NCBI GenBank assembly: GCA_964443245.1
Contig: CAYUEG010000002.1
Coordinates: 1 to 64,000, forward strand
Direction: 5' to 3'
Source: CANJDH01 sp964443245
Lineage (GTDB): Bacteria; Pseudomonadota; Gammaproteobacteria; Burkholderiales; JAEUOS01
Length of the DNA: 64,000 bases
Both the position numbers and the translations under genes were made by a program. The notes under the pieces were generated by a model. It saw nothing but the letters and a program-made list of their open reading frames with translations. It did no database searches and was not told the origin of the DNA. Positions 33,091 through 41,707 of this stretch are shown here, piece after piece (positions within the stretch are counted from its first letter, which is position 1; every line of letters begins with the position of its first letter).

Positions 33091-34896
33091 ATGGATCGAT
33101 TGATGCGCTGGTACGAAGCGATCGAGGAGCGCTTCTTTTTCACCCTGACACGCAAGATCGCAGCCAACATGCTGCTGCTGATGGCCGTTCCGCTGGCGAT
33201 GGCCTGGCTGGCGTGGCAGAGCGGGCAGGGTGCGCTCCAGGCGGCAATGACCTCCGGCACGCCACCGGCGGCGCTGGAAGGCATCAGCCATGCGGTCCAG
33301 GTGCAGGCATGGATGATCGGGACCCTGGCGCTGCTGGCCGTTGTGGTGGCTGTTGCGGCCGGACTTTACCTCAGGCATCTGATTGTGCGGCCGGTCGCCC
33401 GTCTGGTCAGCCTGATGCAGGAAATCAGCTCCGGCGATGCCGATCTGACCCGCACCATGCCGTTGCAAACCCGGGACGAACTGCGTGATCTGGCCGAAGG
33501 GTACAACCGCTTTGCCGCGCGCCTGCGCGACATCGTCGGCCAGGTAAGACACATGAGCATCCAGGTGGCCTACGAGTCGGCCAAGACCGCGAGCGAGGTG
33601 GGTCAGTCGGCCCAACTGGCGGTGCGGCAGGACCAGCTGTCGACCGAGATCTTCGGGGCTTCGGAGGAAGCCAGGCAGGGGCTGGCGCGGATCAGTGCCA
33701 GCGCGGAAGTGCTGACTGCTGCCAACGCGACCCATCTCGAACACGCGCACGCTTCATTCAACGAATTGCAGGCGGGCATCGGGGAACTCGAATCGGTCCG
33801 CTCGCGGGTTCTCTCCTTTACCGGAACCGTGGGTGATCTGGACCGCAATTCCAGGGGAATTGAACAGATTGTCAATCTGATCAACGGCATATCCGATCAG
33901 ACCAACCTGCTGGCGCTCAATGCCGCAATCGAAGCGGCGCGTGCCGGGGAAGCCGGACGCGGCTTTGCGGTGGTGGCAGACGAAGTACGCAAGCTGGCCG
34001 AGAAGGTGAAGGCGGCCACTGGCGACATCATGGCCAGCACGCGTGACATGTCGGTCCTGGTCGCCAGCACGCTGCGGGAGACGGCGGCGATCGAAGGCGA
34101 GATCGAACGGGCGCGTCAGGCCGTTCAGGGTTCGTCCCAGCGGTTTGAAGCCTTTGTGCGCGAATTTGCCGACATTGGCGGCACCATCGGGCAGGTGGGT
34201 GATTCGATCAGCGGGCTCGAATCCGGCCAGGTTCAGTTATACGGGAAGGTGGCGTCGATCCGCGATCTGTCTGCCGATGTCGCGCAGCGGATGGCACATT
34301 CACGCGACAGTTCGTCAGAGCTGTCCCTTGCGGCCGAGCAGATCGAAGAGCTGGCGGCGCGCTTCCGGATTGGGAACGATGTGCTCGAAGAAATGATCGG
34401 CCGATCGGAGCGCTACCGCGATGCGTGTGCCGAGGTGTTGTGCGGGCTGGCCGAACGCGGCATGGACGTGTTTGACCGCAACTACCGGCCGATTCCCGAC
34501 ACCCAGCCGCCCAAATTCCATACTGCTTACGACCAGGCGTGCGAGGGCGGATTTCAGTCACTGTTTGACGCCCTGGTGCGGGAGACGGCGGGGGCGACCT
34601 ATGCCCTTTGCATTGACGCGAACGCCTATGCCCCTACGCACAACAGCTGGTTCTCCAAGCCCTTGACGGGTGATCCGGCAGCAGATCTGGTGGGGAGCCG
34701 CGACAAGCGCATGTTTACCGATGTCACCGGCAAGCGCGGGGCTGCCAATCAGCAACGCTTCCTGCTGCAGACCTACCGCCGGGATACCGGCGAGATCCTG
34801 TGCGACCTGTCGATGCCAATCTTTGTGGCCGGGCGCCACTGGGGCTGCCTGCGCCTTGGGTTCAAGCCCGAAGTGCTCCTCAAGGGGGCAACTTAA
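33091..34896 (+). CDS. Methyl-accepting chemotaxis protein with C-terminal sensor-like domain
   Basis: 601 residues. Two transmembrane helices (about 22-42 and 74-96) enclose only some 30 periplasmic residues, too few for a normal ligand domain. A HAMP domain follows (about 97-150), then a short signalling region with the conserved NLLALNAAIEAARAGEAG hairpin and GFAVVADEVRKLAEK. The last 155 residues (from about 445) form a separate cytoplasmic domain with AYAPTHNSWFSKPLTGDP and FTDVTGKRGAANQQRFLLQ, resembling a Cache/PAS-like fold. Thus sensing is probably intracellular. The ATG at 33091 has GGGAGGAG 6 bases upstream; an upstream start at 33043 has none. It ends at a strong terminator. Confidence 0.88.
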   Translation: MDRLMRWYEAIEERFFFTLTRKIAANMLLLMAVPLAMAWLAWQSGQGALQAAMTSGTPPAALEGISHAVQVQAWMIGTLALLAVVVAVAAGLYLRHLIVRPVARLVSLMQEISSGDADLTRTMPLQTRDELRDLAEGYNRFAARLRDIVGQVRHMSIQVAYESAKTASEVGQSAQLAVRQDQLSTEIFGASEEARQGLARISASAEVLTAANATHLEHAHASFNELQAGIGELESVRSRVLSFTGTVGDLDRNSRGIEQIVNLINGISDQTNLLALNAAIEAARAGEAGRGFAVVADEVRKLAEKVKAATGDIMASTRDMSVLVASTLRETAAIEGEIERARQAVQGSSQRFEAFVREFADIGGTIGQVGDSISGLESGQVQLYGKVASIRDLSADVAQRMAHSRDSSSELSLAAEQIEELAARFRIGNDVLEEMIGRSERYRDACAEVLCGLAERGMDVFDRNYRPIPDTQPPKFHTAYDQACEGGFQSLFDALVRETAGATYALCIDANAYAPTHNSWFSKPLTGDPAADLVGSRDKRMFTDVTGKRGAANQQRFLLQTYRRDTGEILCDLSMPIFVAGRHWGCLRLGFKPEVLLKGAT

Positions 34897-34906
34897 GAAG
34901 TCAAGT

Positions 34907-34951
34907 AAAAACCCCTGAAACCGTTGTCGCACAACGGTTTCAGGGGTTTTT
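34907..34951. terminator. Strong bidirectional Rho-independent terminator
   Basis: A 21-base arm (34907-34927) pairs perfectly with 34931-34951 around a CGC loop. Each strand has a five-base T-run at the end of its stem (AAAAACCCC on one side, GGGGTTTTT on the other). It ends the che/mcp transcript and, in the other direction, the small minus-strand gene at 34999-35196. Confidence 0.95.
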
Positions 34952-34998
34952 GAGAGACGTGAATGCTGGCCTGACGGCGGCCAGCGGCAGCGCTTTGG

Positions 34999-35196
34999 CT
35001 AGCGTGCTGCAAGCCGGGCGCGCCGGCTTGGGCGATGGGCGATCAGCGACAGCAGGTCCTCTTCGAACAGCTCTTCATCCGCTGCTTCGAAGTCCTCGTT
35101 GATGCTGGCGTAATCCTCGGCCATTGCCAGCGCCTGATCCACATAAAAGTCGTCGAATGCTTCGCCAGCGAAGCCGGCGCGGTCCAATTGTCCCAT
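34999..35196 (-). CDS. Small acidic protein of unknown function
   Basis: 65 residues, strongly acidic in the middle (EDYASINEDFEAADEELFEEDL) and basic at the end (RPSRRARLAAR). I do not recognise a family. Reality is supported by a strong AAGGAG site 8 bases before the ATG, a T-tailed terminator just downstream on its own strand, and isolation between two plus-strand flagellar units. No membrane segment or signal is seen. A regulatory or anti-export role near flagellar genes is possible, but nothing in the sequence proves it. Confidence 0.7.
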   Translation of the reverse strand: MGQLDRAGFAGEAFDDFYVDQALAMAEDYASINEDFEAADEELFEEDLLSLIAHRPSRRARLAAR

Positions 35197-35230
35197 TTCT
35201 GTTCTCCTTCACTGACGGTGGTTTGAGGGG

Positions 35231-35247
35231 CCGGACGTCTGGTCCGG
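35231..35247. repeat. Dyad in the region ahead of flhB
   Basis: CCGGAC (35231-35236), five bases, GTCCGG (35242-35247). It lies in the 189-base gap between the divergent small gene and flhB and may be an operator for either. On the minus strand TTGACA at 35386-35381 could be a -35 for the small gene, with a poor -10 (near 35363). No clear flhB promoter was found. Confidence 0.35.
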
Positions 35248-35385
35248 TTGCACTCCAATCTACGCTCCGCGGGACAAGCCGGTCAGTTGATTAGGGCGGG
35301 GATTGGCAACCTATTCCTGCCTTCCGGGCGCGCGCCCCCCGGAATAATTGACGGACTCATAAGCGTGTCCAGGCAGGGTTTGTCA

Positions 35386-36528
35386 ATGGCTGAAGAGCAG
35401 GATCAGGAAAGACATTTACCAGCGTCGCAAAAGCGGCTGGATGATGCCCGGGAGAAGGGGCAGATTCCGCGTTCGCGCGAGCTGACGACGGCTGTCATGC
35501 TGCTGGTAGCGGCAGCGACGCTGGTCACATTTGGCCCGGCGGCCAATCGTGACGTGATGGAGTTGCTGGGGAGTGGGCTGCACCTTTCGCGGGCCAGTGC
35601 CTTTGAGCCGGCAGTGGCACTGCGCCAGGCGGCGGAAACGGCGGTGGCAGGCCTGCTGGCGTTTGCGCCGCTGTTCGCGGTGCTGACGGCGACTGCGCTG
35701 GCGGCGCCGATCTTGGTGGGTGGCTGGATCTTCAGCCACGAAGCCTATACCCCGGATCCGTCACGCATGAATCCGCTGCGCGGCCTGGCGAACCTGGTGT
35801 CGGGCCACGCGCTGGCAGAACTGCTCAAGGGGATTGCCAAGGTAACGCTGGTAGGGGCGGTGGCGGCCTGGGTTCTCTGGTCGGACCAGCCGCAGCTGGC
35901 GATGCTGCCGGCGCTGGATCCAAAGGCTGCGGTGGCGCAGTCCGGCAGCCTGATGCTGCACGATTTCCTGGTGATTGCGTCGATTCTCGTGATTGTGGCC
36001 GCGGCCGATGTACCACTGCAGATCTGGCGCCACAACAGCCAGCTCAAGATGTCGCTCGAAGAGGTCAAGCGGGAAGCGCGCGAGAGCGAGGGCGATCCCC
36101 AGCTCAAGGGGCGGATCCGCCAACTGCAGCGTGAAGCGGCGCGCCGGCGCATGATGTCCGCCGTGCCGACCGCTGACGTGGTGGTGACCAATCCGACCCA
36201 CTATGCCGTCGCCCTGAGCTACCGTTCTGCCTCCATGCGGGCGCCACGGATCGTTGCGCTCGGCCAGGATGAGGTGGCAGCGCGCATTCGGCAGATTGCC
36301 CAGGAAAACGGTGTGCCGCTGCTGGAGGCGCCGCCGCTGGCGCGTGCCCTGTATCGCCATGGTGATCTGGAACAGGAGATTCCGGCGGCCCTGTACAACG
36401 CCGTTGCCCAGGTGCTGGCGGTGGTGTACCAGTTGAAGGCCGGCTCGGCACAACTGGCCGACAGCATGCTGGCAGACCTGGAAGTGCCGCCCGAGCTTGA
36501 TCCCTTGAATGCGCGGGGTGCCGCATGA
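35386..36528 (+). CDS. flhB: Flagellar export switch protein FlhB
   Basis: 380 residues. Four transmembrane helices fill residues 30-210, and the cytoplasmic domain carries the autocleavage motif NPTH at 269-272, the same numbering as E. coli. Cleavage after Asn269 and contact with FliK switch export from hook to filament. The ATG at 35386 gives the standard N-terminus (QDQERHLPASQKRLDDAREKG begins at residue 5). Upstream in-frame starts lack sites. The stop overlaps flhA (ATGA). Confidence 0.96.
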   Translation: MAEEQDQERHLPASQKRLDDAREKGQIPRSRELTTAVMLLVAAATLVTFGPAANRDVMELLGSGLHLSRASAFEPAVALRQAAETAVAGLLAFAPLFAVLTATALAAPILVGGWIFSHEAYTPDPSRMNPLRGLANLVSGHALAELLKGIAKVTLVGAVAAWVLWSDQPQLAMLPALDPKAAVAQSGSLMLHDFLVIASILVIVAAADVPLQIWRHNSQLKMSLEEVKREARESEGDPQLKGRIRQLQREAARRRMMSAVPTADVVVTNPTHYAVALSYRSASMRAPRIVALGQDEVAARIRQIAQENGVPLLEAPPLARALYRHGDLEQEIPAALYNAVAQVLAVVYQLKAGSAQLADSMLADLEVPPELDPLNARGAA

Positions 36529-38624
36529 GCAGTGCCTTGCCCTTGCCTGCAACCGCGCTGAAGGCGGTGCCCTGGCGCAGCATGGCGGCGCCGATTCTGG
36601 TGGTGATGATCATCGCCATGATGATCCTGCCGCTGCCGCCGATTCTGCTGGATTTGCTGTTCACGTTCAATATCGCGCTGGCGCTGATTGTCCTGCTGGC
36701 TGCCGTGTATGCAAACCGCCCGCTTGATTTCGCCGTCTTCCCCACTGTCCTGCTGCTGACGACGCTGCTGCGCCTGTCCCTGAACGTCGCCTCCACCCGG
36801 GTGGTGCTGATGCACGGGCACACCGGGCCGGATGCGGCCGGCAAGGTGATCGAGGCGTTCGGGCACTTCCTGGTCGGCGGCAACTTTGCCGTCGGTCTGG
36901 TGGTGTTCGCCATCCTGATCGTGATCAACTTTGTGGTGATCACCAAGGGTGCCGGGCGGATTGCCGAGGTCAGTGCCAGGTTTACCCTCGATGCCATGCC
37001 CGGCAAGCAGATGGCGATTGATGCCGACCTCAATGCCGGCCTGGTGAACGAAGCCGAAGCGCGCCGCCGGCGTCGCGAGGTGGCGCAGGAGGCCGATTTC
37101 TACGGCGCAATGGACGGCGCCTCCAAGTTCGTGCGCGGTGACGCCATCGCCGGCATCCTGATCCTGTTCATCAACATCATCGGCGGCTTTGCCATCGGCA
37201 TGTTGCAGCACAACCTGTCTGCTGCGACCGCCGCGAACAACTACATCCTGCTGGCGATCGGCGACGGCCTGGTGGCGCAGGTGCCGGCACTGGTGATCTC
37301 GATTGCGGCGGGCCTAGTCGTCAGCCGCGTCGGTGGCGGGGACGGCGATGCGGAAGACATGGGCTCCCAGATCATCCGCCAGCTGCTGAACCATCCGCAC
37401 ACACTGATGGTGACCGGTGGCGTGTTGACGGTGCTGGGCCTGATCCCCGGCATGCCGCATTTCGTGTTCATCCTGTTCGGAGCGGCGGCGGGGTGGTTCG
37501 GCTGGTGGCGTTCCCAGCAGGCGGCAAAAGTGCCAACCGAAGCGCCCAGTGCGGTACCTGCTGCAGAACAGCAGGAGGCAACCTGGGACGATCTTGCGCC
37601 CGTCGACGTGCTTGGCCTCGAAGTCGGCTTCCGCCTGATCCCTCTGGTGGACAAGAATCAGGATGGCGACTTGCTCAAACGGATCAAGGCGATCCGCAAG
37701 AAGTTCGCCCAGGAAGTCGGCTTCCTGCCTCCCCAGGTTCACATCCGGGACAACATGGAGCTGCGTCCGAGCGGATACCGCATTACGCTCAAGGGCGTGG
37801 CTGTGGGCGAGGGCGAAGTCTATGCCGGCATGTACATGGCCATCAATCCGGGCCGGGTTACTGCCACCCTCCCGGGAACGGCGACGACCGACCCGGCATT
37901 TGGCCTCGCCGCCGTGTGGATCGAAGCCGGCTTGCGCGACCAGGCGCTGGCGGCCGGTTACACCGTGGTCGATGCCAGCACGGTGGTGGCGACGCACCTC
38001 AACCATCTGATGCAGTCCCATGCGGGGTTGTTGCTGGGTCGCACCGAGGTCCAGGCACTGGTCGAGCATGTGGGCCGCCTGGCGCCCAAACTGCTCGACG
38101 ATCTGGTACCCAAGCTGATCCCGCTGGCGACCCTGCAGCGGGTGCTGCAGAACCTGCTCGACGAAGGTGTGCATGTCCGCGACATGCGCACCATCGTCGA
38201 AACCATGGCGGAGCATGCCCCCACCAGCGCCGATGCGGGATCGCTGACCGCCCAGGTGCGGATTGCACTGGGTCGCGCCATCATCCAGGGCCAGTTTGGC
38301 ACCGAGCGCGATCTGGAAATGCTGGTCCTCGATCCGGCGCTCGAACGGGTCATGGTCCAGGCCGCCGGCAGCGGTGAGGGATTCGCCATCGAGCCGGGCC
38401 TGGCCGAGAACCTGATTCGCGAACTGACTGAAGCGGCCCAGCGTCTGGAGGCGCTGGGGCAGCCGGTGGCCCTGCTGGTGCCTGATCGCCTGCGCTTGCC
38501 GCTGGCGCGCCTGGCGCGGCGCGCGTTGCCGCGACTCAAGGTGTTTGCGCACGCTGAAGTGCCGGAAGCTTGTTCGATTCGTGTTTCGGCCGTGGTGGGG
38601 GCGCGTGCGCCTCTGCCGGGCTGA
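36525..38624 (+). CDS. flhA: Flagellar export gate protein FlhA
   Basis: 699 residues, full length. Eight transmembrane helices lie in the first 330 residues, with the FHIPEP-family loop (RLSLNVASTRVVLMHGH and GRIAEVSARFTLDAMPGKQM). The large cytoplasmic domain forms the nonameric ring that docks chaperone-substrate complexes such as FliS-FliC and FliT-FliD. It overlaps flhB by 4 bases and precedes flhF by 35. Confidence 0.97.
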   Translation: MSSALPLPATALKAVPWRSMAAPILVVMIIAMMILPLPPILLDLLFTFNIALALIVLLAAVYANRPLDFAVFPTVLLLTTLLRLSLNVASTRVVLMHGHTGPDAAGKVIEAFGHFLVGGNFAVGLVVFAILIVINFVVITKGAGRIAEVSARFTLDAMPGKQMAIDADLNAGLVNEAEARRRRREVAQEADFYGAMDGASKFVRGDAIAGILILFINIIGGFAIGMLQHNLSAATAANNYILLAIGDGLVAQVPALVISIAAGLVVSRVGGGDGDAEDMGSQIIRQLLNHPHTLMVTGGVLTVLGLIPGMPHFVFILFGAAAGWFGWWRSQQAAKVPTEAPSAVPAAEQQEATWDDLAPVDVLGLEVGFRLIPLVDKNQDGDLLKRIKAIRKKFAQEVGFLPPQVHIRDNMELRPSGYRITLKGVAVGEGEVYAGMYMAINPGRVTATLPGTATTDPAFGLAAVWIEAGLRDQALAAGYTVVDASTVVATHLNHLMQSHAGLLLGRTEVQALVEHVGRLAPKLLDDLVPKLIPLATLQRVLQNLLDEGVHVRDMRTIVETMAEHAPTSADAGSLTAQVRIALGRAIIQGQFGTERDLEMLVLDPALERVMVQAAGSGEGFAIEPGLAENLIRELTEAAQRLEALGQPVALLVPDRLRLPLARLARRALPRLKVFAHAEVPEACSIRVSAVVGARAPLPG

Positions 38625-38659
38625 GCGACTACCCACGTCAATAGCAGGAGAAGTCTGAC

Positions 38660-40024
38660 ATGATGATGCGAAAGTTCATTGCCCCAACCAGCCGCGAAGC
38701 CATGCAAAAGATGAAGGCAGCGCTGGGGCCGGATGCCTACGTGATCTCGAATCGCAAGATCGCACAGGGCATCGAGATCATGGCGATGGTGGGGGATGTG
38801 GCACCGGAGTCGCCTCTGGCAAACGGAGGCTGGAATGCGGGCAAGGCGGCGTTCACCACCGGCACACGGTCGGGGGGAACCACGGGTGCACGCAAGTCGC
38901 CGCAGAAAAGCCCGGCGTCGGTCCCTGCCGCAGCGCCGATGAAGACCCTGCGCGACATTGCCGTGCACTTGCCGACGACCGGGCCGGCACCAGCCCCGCT
39001 GCCGGGCGATGCGTCTGCCGCGCGTGGCAGTGCCGGGCGCGCGCCGAACCTGGCGGAAAAGGACGGGCCGGCCGAGCTGGCATCGCTGATGGATGAGGTC
39101 AGATCGATGCGTTCGCTGTTTGAATCCCACATGGTGCAGATGGCGGGTCAGACCGGCGTGCCGGGGCGCCAGTTAGGCAAACAGTTGCTGCAGCGTTTGA
39201 TCGCCGCCGGCTTCTCCGAATCCGTGGCACGCTCTCTGGTCGGACGCCTTCCCGACGACTATTCCGCAACGCAGGGGGAAAAATGGGTCCAGGATGTCCT
39301 GGCCCACAACCTGCGCTGCATGCCGGATGCGAGTGATCTGGTCGCCGCCGGTGGAATCTACGCGCTGATCGGCCCGACCGGCGTGGGCAAGACCACCACG
39401 ACAGCCAAGCTGGCCGCGCGTTGCGTGGTCAAGTTTGGTGCCGGTGCCTTGGGCCTGATCACCACCGACAGCTATCGGATTGGTGCCTTCGACCAGTTGG
39501 CCACCTATGGGCGCATCCTCGGGGTGCCGGTGCATACCGCGCATACCGAGGCCGAGTTGCACGAGGCACTCGCAACCATGCGGGACAAGCATCTTGTGCT
39601 GATTGACACGGCAGGCATGAGCCAGCGTGACCCACGTGTACGTGAGCACCTGCGCATGCTCGATCTTCCCCAGATCAGGCCGGTCGTTCTGCTCAATGCC
39701 ACCGCCCAGCGCGAGACCCTGGACGACGTGCTCCGGGCCTATGGTGTGGCACCGGCCGCTGGCAAGCCCCGTACGGTGGTGCTGACCAAACTGGACGAGG
39801 CGGTCAAGCTGGCGCCGGTACTTGACCTGTGCATGCGCCACAGCCTTGAACTGGCCTACGTGTCGACCGGGCAGCGGGTGCCCGAAGACTTGCACGGTGC
39901 CAATGCGCGGGTACTCGTGCACAAGGCATGGACGCATTCGGGCGGGCCATCGCTGCCTGAGCAGCCAAACCTTCCGCTGCCTGGGATGCCGGCGTCACCA
40001 GCAGCGGCGGCGCGGAGGTTCTGA
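38660..40024 (+). CDS. flhF: Flagellar biosynthesis SRP-type GTPase FlhF
   Basis: 454 residues. The N-terminal 140 are variable and Pro/Ala-rich, then a helical N domain and the SRP-family G domain. G1 is GPTGVGKT at 238-245, then ITTDSYRIGAFDQLATYG, the Walker B region LIDTAGMSQRD and the guanine-specificity motif TKLD. FlhF sets flagellar position, usually polar. AGGAG lies 9 bases before the ATG. Its normal antagonist FlhG is the next gene, but there its ATPase motif is lost. Confidence 0.95.
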   Translation: MMMRKFIAPTSREAMQKMKAALGPDAYVISNRKIAQGIEIMAMVGDVAPESPLANGGWNAGKAAFTTGTRSGGTTGARKSPQKSPASVPAAAPMKTLRDIAVHLPTTGPAPAPLPGDASAARGSAGRAPNLAEKDGPAELASLMDEVRSMRSLFESHMVQMAGQTGVPGRQLGKQLLQRLIAAGFSESVARSLVGRLPDDYSATQGEKWVQDVLAHNLRCMPDASDLVAAGGIYALIGPTGVGKTTTTAKLAARCVVKFGAGALGLITTDSYRIGAFDQLATYGRILGVPVHTAHTEAELHEALATMRDKHLVLIDTAGMSQRDPRVREHLRMLDLPQIRPVVLLNATAQRETLDDVLRAYGVAPAAGKPRTVVLTKLDEAVKLAPVLDLCMRHSLELAYVSTGQRVPEDLHGANARVLVHKAWTHSGGPSLPEQPNLPLPGMPASPAAAARRF

Positions 40025-40028
40025 GACG

Positions 40029-40880
40029 ATGGGCATGCAGTTGGAGAACGCACCGATGGCGGATGCGATACCGTTGGCAGACCAGGCCGCAGGCCTGCGT
40101 TCCCTCGTGGAGCGTGAGGGATTGCGGGTACTGCCGGTGCTCGGCGCGGGGCCCGGCGTAGGCGCTGGCGCGATCGCAGCCGGACTGGCGCAAGCGCTTG
40201 CCGGTCATTCGCGCACGCTGCTGCTCGATCAGACCGGCGAGGCGCTGGTCACGCTGGGGTTGGCAGCCGGCCGGGACCTGATTGACCTGTTGCATGGCCG
40301 GTTTGAGTTTGGCGAGGTGGTTCAGCGTGCTGGAAGCTTGCGTGCCGTCAATGCGCGTGAGGGGCTGACCCGGTTGCTTGAGGCCGGGCAGGCGGGCGCC
40401 GATTTCTTTGGCGGATTCCTGCGGCTGGCCGATCCGGCAGAGATGGTGGTGCTGTTGCTCGATGCGGAGGCTGCCACGCTGCCCGACATCGTCCAGACCG
40501 GCCACGAAGCATTGATTGTGGTGACGCCGCGGCCGGCTGCGCTGACTGCCGGCTATGCGCGCATCAAGCAGCTTGCAGAGACCGGCGAGACCGGGACAGT
40601 GTTCCGTGTTCTGGTCAACGGCGCAACCGACGAGGCACAGGCCCTGGCCATCTACCGGAGCCTGTCGACCACGGCGCGCGAGTTCATTGGCGTGCGCGTC
40701 CGCTTCGCCGGCTGGTTGCCTCTGGTACCCGGGTTCCCGTTGTTTGGTCAAGGAAACCGTGCGTCGAACCCTGCCGGTCGCGAGGCACTCACCCACATCG
40801 CGGCTACCGTGCCCGCCTGGCATCTGGCCAGCTGCACTTCGCGGCAGATCAGGGCTGCCGAACCTTACCCGATTCAATAA
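40029..40880 (+). CDS. flhG: FlhG/FleN-like protein with degenerate ATPase motif
   Basis: 283 residues at the place of FlhG (FleN), the MinD-like ATPase that limits flagellar number and stimulates FlhF. The N-terminal helix DQAAGLRSLVER matches the FlhG segment that binds FlhF. However, the deviant Walker A expected as GGKGGVGKT reads GAGPGVGAG (39-47): both lysines and the threonine are gone. The MinD switch region is also poorly kept. Folding as a MinD-like protein is plausible, ATP hydrolysis is not. Start is the ATG at 40029, 4 bases after the flhF stop; the ATG at 40035 is an alternative. Confidence 0.8.
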   Translation: MGMQLENAPMADAIPLADQAAGLRSLVEREGLRVLPVLGAGPGVGAGAIAAGLAQALAGHSRTLLLDQTGEALVTLGLAAGRDLIDLLHGRFEFGEVVQRAGSLRAVNAREGLTRLLEAGQAGADFFGGFLRLADPAEMVVLLLDAEAATLPDIVQTGHEALIVVTPRPAALTAGYARIKQLAETGETGTVFRVLVNGATDEAQALAIYRSLSTTAREFIGVRVRFAGWLPLVPGFPLFGQGNRASNPAGREALTHIAATVPAWHLASCTSRQIRAAEPYPIQ

Positions 40881-40891
40881 AGGGAGTTTTC

Positions 40892-41608
40892 ATGTATACC
40901 GCATCAGGCATTGTTGAACGTCACGGTCCGGTCGAGCATTTCGCACCACTGGTGCGCAAGATTGCCCATCATTTGCAGTCGCGGCTGCCTGCGTCTGTCG
41001 AGGTCGATGACCTGATTCAGGCAGGCATGGTCGGTTTGATGGACGCAGTGGCCCGTTTCGAGGACGGACAGGGCGCCCAGTTCGAAACCTATGCTTCCCA
41101 GCGCATTCGTGGCGCGATGCTCGACGAATTGCGGCAGAACGACTGGCTGCCGCGCACGGTGCGCAAGACCCAGCGGCAGATCGAGGCGGCGCTGGCCCGC
41201 GTGGAGCACAGGATGGGGCGTGCCGCCACCGAAGTGGAGGCGGCACGGGAGATCGGCGTCGATCTGGCTGACTATCAAAGCATGCTCGCCGAAGCGCGTG
41301 GCGGGCAACTGGTCTACTACGAGGATTTTGACGGCGAGGGCGATGGCGGGGAGGCATTTCTTGACCGGCATTGCATCGACGAGACCAGCGATCCGATGGC
41401 GCAGCTGAAGGAAGGCCGCGCGCGCCAGGCGTTGATTGCTGCCATTGAAAACCTGCCGGAACGCGAAAAGCTGCTGATGGGGCTGTATTACGAACAGGAC
41501 CTCAACTTCCGGGAGATTGCTGCGGTCATGAACGTCACGGAATCCCGCGTCTGCCAGCTCCATACCCAGGCAGTGGCGAGGTTGCGCAACAAGCTCAAGG
41601 ACTGGTAG
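40892..41608 (+). CDS. fliA: RNA polymerase sigma factor FliA (sigma28)
   Basis: 238 residues, the standard FliA length. Region 2 includes VEVDDLIQAGMVGLMDAV and FETYASQRIRGAMLDELR. Region 4 carries YYEQDLNFREIAAVMNVTESRVCQLHTQA, here split: YYEQDLNFREIAAVM then NVTESRVCQLHTQ. It drives late genes and is held by FlgM (46.7 kb). Four promoters in this window carry FliA-like elements. It follows flhG by 11 bases, with an AAGGGAG site. Confidence 0.97.
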   Translation: MYTASGIVERHGPVEHFAPLVRKIAHHLQSRLPASVEVDDLIQAGMVGLMDAVARFEDGQGAQFETYASQRIRGAMLDELRQNDWLPRTVRKTQRQIEAALARVEHRMGRAATEVEAAREIGVDLADYQSMLAEARGGQLVYYEDFDGEGDGGEAFLDRHCIDETSDPMAQLKEGRARQALIAAIENLPEREKLLMGLYYEQDLNFREIAAVMNVTESRVCQLHTQAVARLRNKLKDW

Positions 41609-41639
41609 CCGCAAACTGTTTTGAAAAATGCAAATGCCA

Positions 41640-41645
41640 TAGAAT
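41640..41645 (+). promoter_or_regulatory. Candidate -10 box (TAGAAT) for the histidine kinase gene
   Basis: TAGAAT matches the sigma70 -10 at 5 of 6 positions, 32 bases after the fliA stop in an AT-richer patch. The -35 region is weak (TTTTG-like at the right distance). If used, transcription begins near 41652, which supports the kinase start at 41708 over an upstream TTG. Confidence 0.35.
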
Positions 41646-41707
41646 GGGTTGTCCCGCCCGGTTCGGGCGCTTCCATTCTTCGCCCTTCACTGGCGTACGG
41701 TCCTTCG

